From Kalaharituber pfeilii (taxonomy: Eukaryota > Ascomycota > Pezizomycetes > Pezizales > Pezizaceae), in assembly GCA_015179045.1 (NCBI GenBank), contig WHUZ01000086.1, forward strand, positions 62,001-126,000: 64,000 nucleotides of DNA, in the 5' to 3' direction. Shown piece after piece: positions 1 through 10,530 of this stretch. Below the pieces are notes generated by a model. The model ran no database searches, was not told where the DNA came from, and was given only the letters and a program-made list of their open reading frames with translations. Every line of letters starts with the position of its first letter. Position 1 is the first letter of the stretch. A program made the position numbers and the translations under genes.

Positions 1-2729
1 TGTAGAAAACCATTCCAAGAGGAGACATATCTTCTCCTTCACCTTATACAATACCTTTGTACTGATTGGCACTGCTCAAACCGGTGCGCCAAGAGAGGGA
101 TTGCCCGATTTGGCAATCTGTTAGTGGTACAGTTGTTGCTAATAGCACTCATAAATTTGTTCCAACCTGCTGTGACAGTAACAATTCCATTGTTACAATC
201 CGACCAAAGGCGCTTGAAGAAAATGGCAATGTCAAAACAGCAATATCAGAGAGCTTAGGTCTCGAAGCTGTTGATTACTGATGACAATTGAGACCCTCGT
301 CCCAAGCCAACTTGCGGATATCTCCAGGGTAACAGCACACGGAACGGACTACCCCTATTGCATAGCCTTTCGCGTGTTATGCATCGTTTTATGTCCGCTG
401 AAGTTTCATCTACTGTATATGCAGGTAAAACTTACATCGTGTCCTCGTTCCATACTTACATCGGTCGCTGTTGCTTTTCCGAGGAAGGCATCTCCGGTAA
501 TTCAAAAAAGCCTGAGATACCTTCTTATCAAATGGGGAAAAAGAGCAACGCACCAACACCTTGGTGCCTGTCCAATCTTAGAACGCTTTTCAGAGACCAA
601 TCCAGTCGTGTTTCCTATCTATCCGGCCGGACTCTGGAGTCGGCACCAGCTGTGGCAGGGATACGTATCTAGATGGCTATCTCCGTCCTTTCATGCTTAC
701 TGCATATGCGGCTGATTAATTAAAAGGAAAACGCCAATACATGTACGTATCTCATCCCTCAGCTGAATTCACTTCAGCAAAGTTCAACAAACCAACTGCT
801 AAAGTTCATTGATTGGCTCTAGTATCCTGCTTCAAGTATAGGAGAATGCTTATAGTACAACTAACCATAACTCCGGTAAGAAGTTATAGAGCCACCAGGA
901 TAACCAGGAAGAGTGCCCTATCAGCGCATTCCAACGCCTTGCTTTCTCTCGGGCCACATATGCACTCCTATTGCCCGCCTTGTCTCAATGAACACGCCCG
1001 CAGTCCAGGGTGGTTACATGCTCATGCTCATCTTCATGCACGGGTTGGGATTAGGCAGGTCTGGAGGCGTGGGGGAACAGCTGAGACTGCCAGATAATGA
1101 CATGTACCTTTATATATACCATTGTACGATCTCCCCATACATACCCGCTCTCTTCCCTCCCTGTTCCTGCTTCTTCTCTTTCATATCCAGCCCTTTTTTT
1201 TGGAGGATAGAAAGTGCCAAAGTCTATTATAAATATTTCTCGCACATACCATCATTACACAACCAGGATACAGTCCCCGTCCGTAAGATATATGAGAACA
1301 ATACCTTGGACTTTTGAGTTACGCAACTGGGGAAACCGGATACTCCACGTCAACACTTGACGGACGGGCACAAAACGACGGGAAGTGTTAGATAAGTAGC
1401 CCTTTCGTCAACTATATATGGTTTTTTAAGGGTGCCTTATCAATCCGTCATCACTGGATCCGAAAAATTCTTCATAACACAACCTCCCCGAATTCGGCTG
1501 CTATATGCACTGCTTTTTCACCACTTTGCCTCATTTCCCTTCGCAAAGTTTATAAAATTTACATTATCGATCTTTCATTTCGGAGCAGAAAAGATATCAA
1601 CTTCTTGTCAGGCAAACGGACTAAGGATAAAAAAGAACCGAAATATAGAAGAAAGATAAATATTGTCGTGTCCTCTGTCAAAAAGTGAGCAAGCCCAAAT
1701 TCACCACAGTGTGTTCTATCAACAAGATCGATCTGGCTTACTTCAGCAAAACCACAAGAGAGCTTATATAACCTTGACAGAGCCAATTCATCATACTATA
1801 TCCTAGGACATGCAGATGAAACTACTCCCCAGTATCAATGAACTTCGAAGCGGTCTAAACTCTCTTTCGCAATCGGATTCTGGACTCAGGGTAATGTCGA
1901 ACTGGCCAAGACTGAAACCACGCCAAGTTACAACAATCATACCGCCACACTCCGGATTAGGTCAACTTGGTGTTTACCATTGGCAATCTCTAAAGTTAGT
2001 ATAGCATTCTAGTACTGGGTACACAGCCCAAGCTGGCCCAGTAAAAATTTCGGGTCGACGTTAGCCTGCTTGCAGGTAGGCGGTATGGGATCCAAATGGG
2101 GATCCAAATGAGGATCCAAATGATAAGGAACAATTGACTTGTGTGCACAGCGTTTACATGGGAATTACATTTGTGCAGGATGTTTAAAGCAACCTCCGGT
2201 TATAGCTGCTGTCGTATTAATCGAGGTGGCTATAGATAAGCTTTGGTCCTTATCTCTCTTATCTGTGCGAGCTCTAAACTGGCGCGAACATTCTTATCGG
2301 AGGCTCCGACAAGCTTGAAAATGCACAAAACAACTTAACTTGCGCAGGTTGCATCATAAGGCAGCCGAAACGTCGCTACATGGGTAACAGACAGACAGCA
2401 ATTTATTCTTATCGAAGGCAAAATATGAAGCCATGGTCTGGACTGTGAATGTCTCAGGACCCAACCTCGCGCACTTTAGCTTAGACAAGCAGCCGATTTC
2501 CGAAATCACCCGAACCCCGTCAGGACAAAAAGGGATGCAGCCCCCACTACACACCTCAAATCGATTGACGAAACATGCCCACGATTCAATCGGATGTCGC
2601 GTGCCCTGTAGCCGTCCCGGACGGGGACAAGCAGTTCAAGATGGGATATTCTGACCAGGCAATGGGATTACCTGTCTTACCTCATATCTTGCTATTCGAT
2701 TTCAAGAGATTGGCATAGAGCATACTCGC
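1..2729. other. gene-poor stretch, no supported gene
   Basis: Open frames here reach only about 144 codons (281-715, plus strand) and none shows a recognisable domain, so I call no gene. At 2088-2122 there are three head-to-tail copies of a 13-mer close to GGATCCAAATGRG, a small direct tandem repeat. Nothing else stands out. Confidence 0.6.
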
Positions 2730-2814
2730 TACCAGCATAAAGTTTCGCACAAGTCAAGGACCGTGCGAGGGTCCGTCCGGCTACTGTCGCGCTTGTGCGA
2801 AACTTTTATGCTGG
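2730..2814. mobile_element. 85 bp foldback MITE with TA-CCAGCATAAAGT ends
   Basis: Two arms of about 25 nt, the left starting TACCAGCATAAAGTTTCG and the right ending AACTTTTATGCTGG, are inverted around a loop of roughly 35 nt. The first 14 bases of each end match the ends of the larger element at 18551-19023, so this looks like a minimal, internally deleted member of one terminal-inverted-repeat family. The left flank gives TA; the right flank is CA, so the presumed TA target duplication has decayed or never existed. There is no coding capacity. Confidence 0.7.
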
Positions 2815-3980
2815 CAGTGCGTATCACAATCACGAGACGCCAAGACTCTGCTGTTCCCCCACCTATGGCAAATGCCAAGACTATATTTTTACTGCAGGAT
2901 TTGAACACAAGTATCTCGCACCAATATGATCGCGATCGAAGCACAAGGTTGAACATTTCGATTCAGTTGATACCCTTCATATGCCCCAATATCCATTATC
3001 TTTCTTACAATACCCCTCATCTAATACAATTAACAAGCCACTCAGCTTGTGCTTTACCAGCTTCCCAGTCATATATCCCCCATGATAATTTCAAATCAAC
3101 GGGTCGCCGAGCAAGCATCATACCTGTCAAGCGGTAGTCTGCTTCGAGACTGACCTGTCTCCCATATTACGGTATTTGATTTGATTTTTTTTTCGAAAAC
3201 TTGCGAGCAACAACTTCGCTCCGTCACATGCGGCTTGTACCACTCCACTATCAATAACAGCCGTTTTCTGTCCCGCAAACGATGACTAGCACTGCGTAGT
3301 AATTATCTCTAAGCTACTGACAAATTTGCCGTCGGCCAACCTGTGCACCCCACACACAGACATAGTGCAGCCCACGCCAAGAACATGCACGCTCCTTTCC
3401 AGCGGATGTGCTAACCAGGCGATACCTAGTCGGGCTGCGATATACCTGCAACAACATGGATCATATCATACATACGTGAGAAACGGTGATACGAAGTTGA
3501 TGCTCAACTAAACCTTTCTATGCACTTTTGCTAAACTCACACTTACCCTAGGCCACCGCGCGATTCATCCCACTATGAAGGGGAGTTTCTAAGCCAACTA
3601 CTCTACTAAGCAATTATGCTCATACTCGAGTATGAAACATCCTAATCCCAATCCCCCCGGTCGTATGATGCATCATAGGCACAAGAATCGACCTCGGAGA
3701 GACTTTCCTTTTTTGCTAAAATCCAACTGGAAAGGATCATCGCAGTATCGAAGATCACACACGTGCAATCAACCTATTATCTCAAAAACACTACTACTGC
3801 GTATGCATATGTATTTATCACCAGCGTCTCTTTTTTTCCAGTTTCAATTTAATTTTATGTATGTGAAAAAACAATTCATACAATCATTATTTCAATCGCC
3901 TTTCAATCGCCAAGACCTGGTTTCGTTCAAACAAAACTTACAAAGTTGTGCACATCCTCGGCTCCCATAACGGTCTACTG
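2815..3980. other. gene-poor stretch, no supported gene
   Basis: Only short frames (up to about 124 codons) without recognisable similarity are present. I see no RNA gene or repeat of note. Confidence 0.5.
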
Positions 3981-4075
3981 TACTAGCCAGTTTCAGAGTG
4001 TATTCGGACACCTGACAAATATAGTGCATAATATGGATTAGTTAAACGTCCGAATACTTTTAAAACTGGCTAGTA
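3981..4075. mobile_element. 95 bp foldback element flanked by TA
   Basis: The left arm begins TACTAGCCAGTTT and reaches TATTCGGAC. The right arm is its inverse, GTCCGAATACTTTTAAAAC followed by TGGCTAGTA. The arms span about 28 nt with a few mismatches and enclose roughly 35 nt of AT-rich loop. TA sits at both outer ends (3981-3982 and 4074-4075), as expected for a TA-targeting MITE of the Tc1/mariner type. The end sequence differs from the 2730 and 18551 elements, so this is a separate family. Confidence 0.65.
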
Positions 4076-4523
4076 AGTCTTCCTCTAAAAAAAAAAAAAA
4101 ATTACCACCACCATCTCCCAAAGACAATACTGGACGTAAAAAAGACATCCACGGAGGAAAAAGAAAAAGTAGGTATATATCCCAACCGCTCAAACACAAA
4201 CCGCATAAAAGAGAGAAAAAAAAAAGGGAAAAGAAAATCCTCACACAATAATTCCCCAAAAGAAGGCCCATGACTAAAAAAAAGATAACTTATAAAAAAT
4301 GATAACAGAAAAACCCCTTAGACATACTTGTAGGAAGAAAAAAAAGAATCCACAAATTAAAATGAAAATTCCCTTGTAAAAAGTTGCGCAGACGATGACC
4401 CGGAAAAACCCAAGCAATGACGGGTCACTGATTGACGAATGACGCTGGAACGTAGATCCGACCCAATCCAACCCCTCTTCTCCCCTTCCTCCTTCACCCT
4501 CTGCCGCTCCAACGTTCGTATTC

Positions 4524-4559
<36 letters not shown>

Positions 4560-5017
4560 AACCAACGTATAAAACCCCAGACGAGCGACTTTCAAACTCG
4601 TAAATGAAAAAAAGCAAAGTCACTCGCGTTGGGGGGGGGGAATGTACAATTCAAAGTCAAGTTGCAATTCGCAAGTTTCATTGACTTTCCGTCCCCTTCT
4701 CCTCAGCACTCCCGGAACACACGACACGCCCAGGTTACTCTCTTACTTCTTCTCCGCCACCTTCTCCCTCTCCTCCTCAATAGAGTCCGATCCATTCTGA
4801 CTGCTTTCCGGTGATCGTCCCTCGATCATCAGCGACATGGCCGGGATCCCAATCATCGTGCTGGCTGCAAGTTTGAAAAAATTAAACACCACCAAACGTC
4901 AGCTCCTGATAAAAGAATTGTGTTCATGTTTGTGTGTTTGCGTATAGAAGAACGCAAGGCCAAGGAAAACGTGTAGTGAAAGTATTTGTGCAATTTTCTT
5001 CACTGCAAGCTTTGCTT
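4076..5017. other. 3' flank of the ammonium transporter gene, with homopolymer tracts
   Basis: This AT-rich stretch lies downstream of the transporter stop codon (the gene is on the minus strand). It carries many A runs, including 33 consecutive A at 4525-4557. Frames here are low-complexity Phe/Lys reading and are not credible genes. The transporter's 3' UTR should lie in the right-hand part. Confidence 0.5.
4525..4557 (+). repeat. A33 homopolymer tract
   Basis: Thirty-three uninterrupted A residues. It may be a retroposed poly(A) tail or a slippage-expanded tract; no RT-derived sequence is visible beside it. Confidence 0.95.
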
Positions 5018-7043
5018 TTACTTCCTCTCCATCGAGGAAGCATCAGCTTCAACTGGTGTGGCAGCGAGAGTAGCAGTAGTGCTAGTAGTGGTAGTAGCAG
5101 TAGCGGCATCTTTTGGCTCGGAATTTGACTGACCTGTGACTGGTGTCGGCTGGTCGTAGTGCTCCTTCGCCGGCGTCCACGCCAAATAATCCCTTCTAAC
5201 CTCCACATAGTCGTACGCGAACTCTCCCAATTGGTCGTCGTCCATACCGAGGAGCTCGGCCTGCTCCGTCGCGCGCAGATGTAACCCTGGGATCCAGTTG
5301 ATGGCGTAGCAAATGGCGACCGTGACAACAAATGTATATGCCGAACAAGCAACAATGTATGCAATCTGCTTGTACAGCTGCGCAAAGTTTTGGTTGACCC
5401 ACCCACCAGGGACCTGTGTGACGCCGTCAAGGGCAATGACGTAGTCTGCAGCAAAGAGCGCATTGAAGATTAGACCTACGATGCCAGCGATACCGTGCTC
5501 GGCGAACACATCCATGGTGTCGTCAATGCCAATGATGTATTTGATCTTAGTCCCGTAATTGCAAATGACTCCGGAGCAGACACCCAAGAGGACCGAGGCA
5601 TGGAGAGACAAGAATCCAGAGGCTGGGGTAGCTGCGACAAGTCCGGAGATGAGACCAGAGCAGAAACCGACCATGGACCACTTCTTTGCCAGCCTGAAGT
5701 CGAGGAGGACCCAAGCGATCGCCGACATGACCGCGGTGATGTTAGAGTTCCAGCAGGCATAAACAGCTCTAAGGTTGGCGCCGAAGGCGGAACCACCATT
5801 GAATCCGAGCCATCCGAACCAGAGGAGGATCGTACCGAGCGTGATCAAGGACACATTGTGCGGTCGGAAGTTCAGCAACATCTTCTCCTGCCTCTTTCCG
5901 AGCACAAGCGAGTACCCGAGGGCACCGACGCCGGACGCAATTTCGACAGGTCCGCCCCCTGCACACGCCAAATTAAACTTTTCGTTAGCATCAACATTCA
6001 CGTAAATATTTTTCTACTATCAAAGACATTACGGCCAGTTGCAGCTTGCAAATTAGGTTTATGCGCATGCGTTTCACCCAAAAGTCCCAGACCTGCAGGA
6101 CAGGGATGCGGGAGAGCCCGCAACCTTGGGGACAGGGAACACATCCTTGCGCATCAGATCAACCCCCATGCCCCATGCGAGTTCTCTTGAACGCCGACTC
6201 AATTTGCTGCAGACCGCAACCGGAATAATTTTGATACCCAGGGAATTGCTAAACGAGAAAAGCATGGAAGGCAGGAAAGAAGTATTTACCGGCATAGTCC
6301 ATGACTCCGTACTTCAAAGCCCATCCGTTGGCACCCCAGACCCAGCATGCGATGGGGCAGTAGACAAGGGTGGTCCAGAGGAAAGTGAAGACCATGGCGG
6401 GTAAAACACGTCCACGCTCGGCAATAGAACCCATAACGATGGCAACAGTAACTGCGGCAAACATCATCTGTAATACATCCCGCTACTCGTCAGCCACTAT
6501 CATTTCCCAATATCCACTTTGACTGGCTGTAATCATCTGATGGAAGTAGTTCCGGCTCACTTTCGTCTTCAGGAAGCTCTAGATTAGACATACCTGGTAG
6601 AAAGAGTAAAGTAGTTCAGGCTGGTACGGGCTACCAGGGCTAGGTACACCCAACACATTCTGCATGGCGAAGTGGTCAAGGTTTCCAATGTATCCATTTG
6701 TTGCAGACTTAGAGAACGCCAGCGAGTATCCCCAAAAGTACCACTGGAATGTAACCACTGCGCAGGAGCAAAGACAGGCCCAGATGAGTGACAGGGCCGA
6801 TTTTCGTCGTGCAAGTCCAGAATAAAGAAAGCCGAGGCCAGGCACCATAAGAAGCACCATGGCGGCCGATATTATGATGTAGGCCTGGTCACCCGTTGTA
6901 AACCACTGGTTCCTGAATGCGTCACTGTTAGCTCACTCCAGACTGGAGGGAAGGTTAGCTCACAGATTGACGACTCTCGAGTCACCTCCATTTGGCTCGG
7001 TTCCGTTGAACTCCGCTGGAGCTCCAAACGCTACCTTAGACAT
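5018..7043 (-). CDS. mep: Mep/Amt-type ammonium transporter, four exons
   Basis: This is an ammonium transporter of the Amt/Mep/Rh family, an 11-helix plasma-membrane protein importing ammonium as a nitrogen source. Exons read 7043-6964, 6912-6594, 6467-6290 and 5958-5018. They total 1,518 nt (505 aa), and all three junctions are in phase with GT...AG ends. The start is the ATG at 7043, giving MSKVAFGAPAEFNG and then the first membrane segment (YIIISAAMVLLMVPGLGFLYSGL). Family hallmarks are DYAGGGPVEIASG (about residue 190), LGWFGFNxGSA-like LLWFGWLGFNGGSAFG, and DVFAEHGIAG. The second pore histidine is His347. The first pore histidine is replaced by Glu198, as in yeast Mep1/Mep3 rather than Mep2. 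The C-terminal tail keeps DxxxLGE-type residues (ELLGMDDDQLGEFAYD), the conserved trans-activating tail, followed by a Thr/Ala-rich end. Length is normal for fungal Meps. I am very sure of the family; the exact paralogue is not settled. Confidence 0.95.
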
Positions 7044-7400
7044 GGCTGCTGGCTAGCTGTGGCGATGATGCTGCTGTGGAGCCAGTGGGTGTGCTGTCGT
7101 GCTGTCGTGCTGTCGTGCAAAGGGTGGCGATCTTAGGGAGAGGAAAGGAAAAGGAAAGCGGTGGGCAGGTGTGTAAGTATATATGTGTGCTGCTGGTCGC
7201 TGATAGATAACAGCAGAAACAAGGCTAGTCGTCTTTCGGCGTTGTTATGGTACCGACGGGGAGGCCGAGCACTACAAACGCCTGGGGACGAGGCTAGAGT
7301 AAAAGTAAGATAACGGAAGCCCTGGAGAAATGAGGCGCTCGAAACTGCCTTCAACAGGTCTTAGTGCTTGTTCAGCGCCTATCTCTGTGCGCAAAGCTGC
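7044..7400 (-). promoter_or_regulatory. presumed promoter of the ammonium transporter with GATA-factor sites
   Basis: The 300 bp upstream of the transporter start contain HGATAR-type motifs: TGATAG and AGATAA overlapping at 7201-7210, and AGATAA at 7308-7313. Fungal ammonium permease genes are commonly controlled by AreA/NIT2-type GATA activators under nitrogen limitation. That link is inference here, since HGATAR is short and occurs by chance. A CTGTCGTG unit is repeated three times at about 7092-7120 in the presumed 5' UTR. Confidence 0.35.
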
Positions 7401-9895
7401 TCGACGGACCGGCTCGATCAATTGCTTGCTTTGCGCGTGCTGATGGGCCGAGCCGCAAGGAAGGGCGAGGAGCACATCTTTAAAGCGCTCGCAGGCCCGC
7501 CTCCCTGAAACAGCATCCCGGCCCAGGGAAAATGTAGTGAAACTGTCGCGTGGATTGTGAAGAAGCAAACCTTACAAACGCGCAGTTTCCCACTCCCACG
7601 AGCTGCTGATCACCTACAAGAAGGGTGGGAGGGCGTATCATACTCCAGAGTGTAGGCATCCTGGCCACTTTTGCTGCGAGTTACAAGTCCCGCGACATCG
7701 ATGTTTCCTGCAGGCTGAGCTGACTGGAACGGCGACTCAGATCCCCCTGTTGCATATGCCTGTTAACCCCCCCGAGCACGAGGTACCAGCCTTCCTGTGT
7801 ACCAAGCTGTATCATCTCTACGTACAGGATGCCTCATGCGACCAACTGCCTGCCTTCCCTTATACCTCACGCCCGAGCCCAGGCCGCCCTCGACTTGGCC
7901 ACCAGGCGGCTGGCTAGCGAGCCCTAAAGGGACCATAATACTCAGATAAATAAACCCCAAAGGGATGCTGCAAGCGGCAGGCACCACTACGACCAAGAGA
8001 CACCAACTGATCAATGTACTAATAGCCTTTGAGGTTGTTAGAAGGCCTTCTTGTGGGCATACGCACCTACCCAGGACCGCTTTGCGCCACTGGAGAATTC
8101 TTTTTGAGGCTTGCGTTAGCGAAATACCATGTCTCGCTAACTGCGTGACAATGCCTTACACTAACAGACTACCCTAAACTTTAACTCGTAATCAAACTTC
8201 CCGTATATCATGAAGCATAACTAAAAAATACCTACAAATCAGTCACCTCAACCTCCCTCTCACGTATCGGTTGCTACTTTGTTCGCTCTCTACTTGCGGT
8301 AGGACGTCAGCATCACCAAGAATTAAAATCCCCAGCCAGACTCAAAATGCAAGAGGACGTTAGACAGATCGGCGATATAGATCGGCTTTTCATCAACTTT
8401 CATCTCTCACGCCAATGCGTTATCTTGCCTCCAGCAGCCCTTCGACTCTCATTGGTGAATGACAAGCGACAATTAGAGTACTCTTTGTCAGTACCAAGTG
8501 CTACACAAGCAGGTACCAGGTCAACATCTGCCGCGACTCTGATAAACTTGTCGTTCGCCATTCTGTTTCTTTAACTGGTTGCTTATCTCTGCTCACGTGA
8601 CTGTTGATCTCTTTTGGTCAGCAGTCGGCGATTTGGTTACGAGGGGAGCACGAGACAGCCTTGGGGGTGTCGGAAGAGTACGGGGGGATACAGGAGTGTG
8701 GGGGGGTGCAGAGATAAGGTACGAACAGCGAATTAGAGCCTATTTGAAGATGTGGCTGACACATACCTGCCCACACAACTAACTGCCAAAATATCGTCGC
8801 CGATGCTCAATGCGAAGAGATTTTCCTTCTGGAAGCTTGATCCTTATCGGATTGCTTACCATCAGCCATTTCTAATTTCCTATAATTGGTTTAGCCTTTG
8901 TTGCAGTTCTCGGTTGACCTCTCATTAGCGAGAACAAGAAACGAGATACAGATGACCCTAGCTATAACGAAGGCCAAAAATCCGACCGATTTTCTTCACT
9001 ATAACAGTTTTCAATATAGCGAGGGCACTTTCTTTGCCTGTGTATACAAACAATTTCGCCCATCCCCTTCACTATGGCCAAGTTCACCTGTATCCCGAAT
9101 GTTGAAAATAATACGAGATTCTGTACTTAGATTCCATGGATTAGCAGCATTGTCACTCTAACTGTGGGTCCATTGATATAATCCATTCCTTGTATGACAT
9201 CCAGATGCTCCTGGAATCCAAAAACTGGATACGAGAACAGAGTCCAAAAATTTTAGCTTCCTAATTCTTATCCAGATAAATTCTTGGTATCTTGCTCAAA
9301 TTTTGGTATAGTTTGCTTTCATTAGTATAGCACTAAGCTTCGATAGATCTTTAGGAGCCCGGAAAAACCATTGCAGTACTATTCTTCCGGGGGGCCCGAA
9401 AGTGGTTCACATGAGCTTGCCCCGGTAAATCCTCTAGCGTGGATGCGACTACTAGCGTGATTGGGCAATCTATGATAGTGTATCATAGTAGTTTCAAGAA
9501 TTCTACTGACTGGAAGTTGTAACGTTTGGCATTGTTTATAGCATTAACTACGCCGCCTGTAATCTGTAGTAAGTTGCATAATCAACATCACTTTCCCCAG
9601 ATCGTCATATTATGGCAGGAACGATGCCTCGATAATCATTGGGCAATCGCTAGCCCGCGAATGCGCAAATTCGGGCTTCCACCCTGGTCCGCGTGGTCAA
9701 TTACAAGCGAGCGCGTAATAATATAAAGGATCTGTAGTCCGCATTGTCAAGGTCCAGACACCATTGCCACTGTAGATATATTCCTTTTTCTCCCAGACTT
9801 CCTTCCTTTAGCCCATCATACTTGGCATGGGAAAATACATCCGATACCTTTTATAAGAATGGCCCAAGCCACATCTGGCACGCGTGTACCCAATG
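7401..9895. other. gene-poor stretch, no supported gene
   Basis: Frames are at most about 98 codons with no recognisable domain. Codon texture is unlike the two real genes of the window. I see no RNA gene. Confidence 0.5.
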
Positions 9896-10530
9896 CAGAC
9901 AAACCTGTCATATTGGAGCCGGGAAGTCTTATGCAATATGACCGGTTATCCAGTACGACAGGTTGGAGTGGAGAGACAAAATTTCGAAGTAAATACCTGC
10001 AATAGTAGATACTGTACCTACTTGAGTAAGAGACCACATAGGAGCAAAATAAGAGGTAATACAGGCGTGTTTCAAAAGATACTTCAAGCTCAACAAAGTC
10101 ATGTACTTCAAGGTGCTGAAGTGCGAGTGCTACTTGTTTCTCCTCCTGTGCTGTACTTCCCGTTGCTGGATTCTGCTGAACAAAGCACTTGATTGTTAGC
10201 AATGTAATATTTGCTTCAGGGGGTGATACTGGCTCTGGTTCTTCAAACTCATCTCCATCAAGCTGATCCTGATCCATTGGGCCTACGTCTTTTGGGTCTG
10301 CCAGTTCTGGGCGATAGGTAACACTACAGAAGCATAAATAACACTCTCTGTTTGCCGAATCAATACCGAAATGAAAATTCTATCACTAAGCATTATATTA
10401 TGACCCTTGCTAGCATCGGCACTATTCAGGAAAGCGGCCGGCGAAATCGTTATCCACCAATAAATGAGAATCAAATAATCCCACAGGCCCGAATTCGGGC
10501 CGACAAAAGTGCAATATGGTTGGGGATATC
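9896..10530 (-). mobile_element. pogo/Tigger-like DNA transposon relic, copy 1
   Basis: This matches the element at 62194-63001 almost end to end. The left end CAGACAAACCTGTCATATTGG is shared, and so are a coding relic starting MDQDQ and a block with TATCACTAAG and CCGGC(G/C)GAAATC. The minus-strand reading from about 10277 (MDQDQLDGDEFEEPEPVS, then a short helix-rich stretch with FVQQNPATG) is an acidic segment. It resembles the C-terminal tail that follows the DDE domain in Tigger-like transposases, but no catalytic core is present. The right end is degraded relative to copy 2, so the 3' boundary is approximate. Family assignment rests on the CAG-starting end, TA insertion and this tail, and is tentative. 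Confidence 0.5.

Noticed and set aside
281..715. 144-codon plus-strand frame near the left edge
   Set aside because: No recognisable domain, two overlapping frames of similar length, and noncoding-like composition.
5495..6190. 231-codon plus-strand frame overlapping the ammonium transporter
   Set aside because: Antisense to exon 4 and an intron of a well-supported transporter; no domain.
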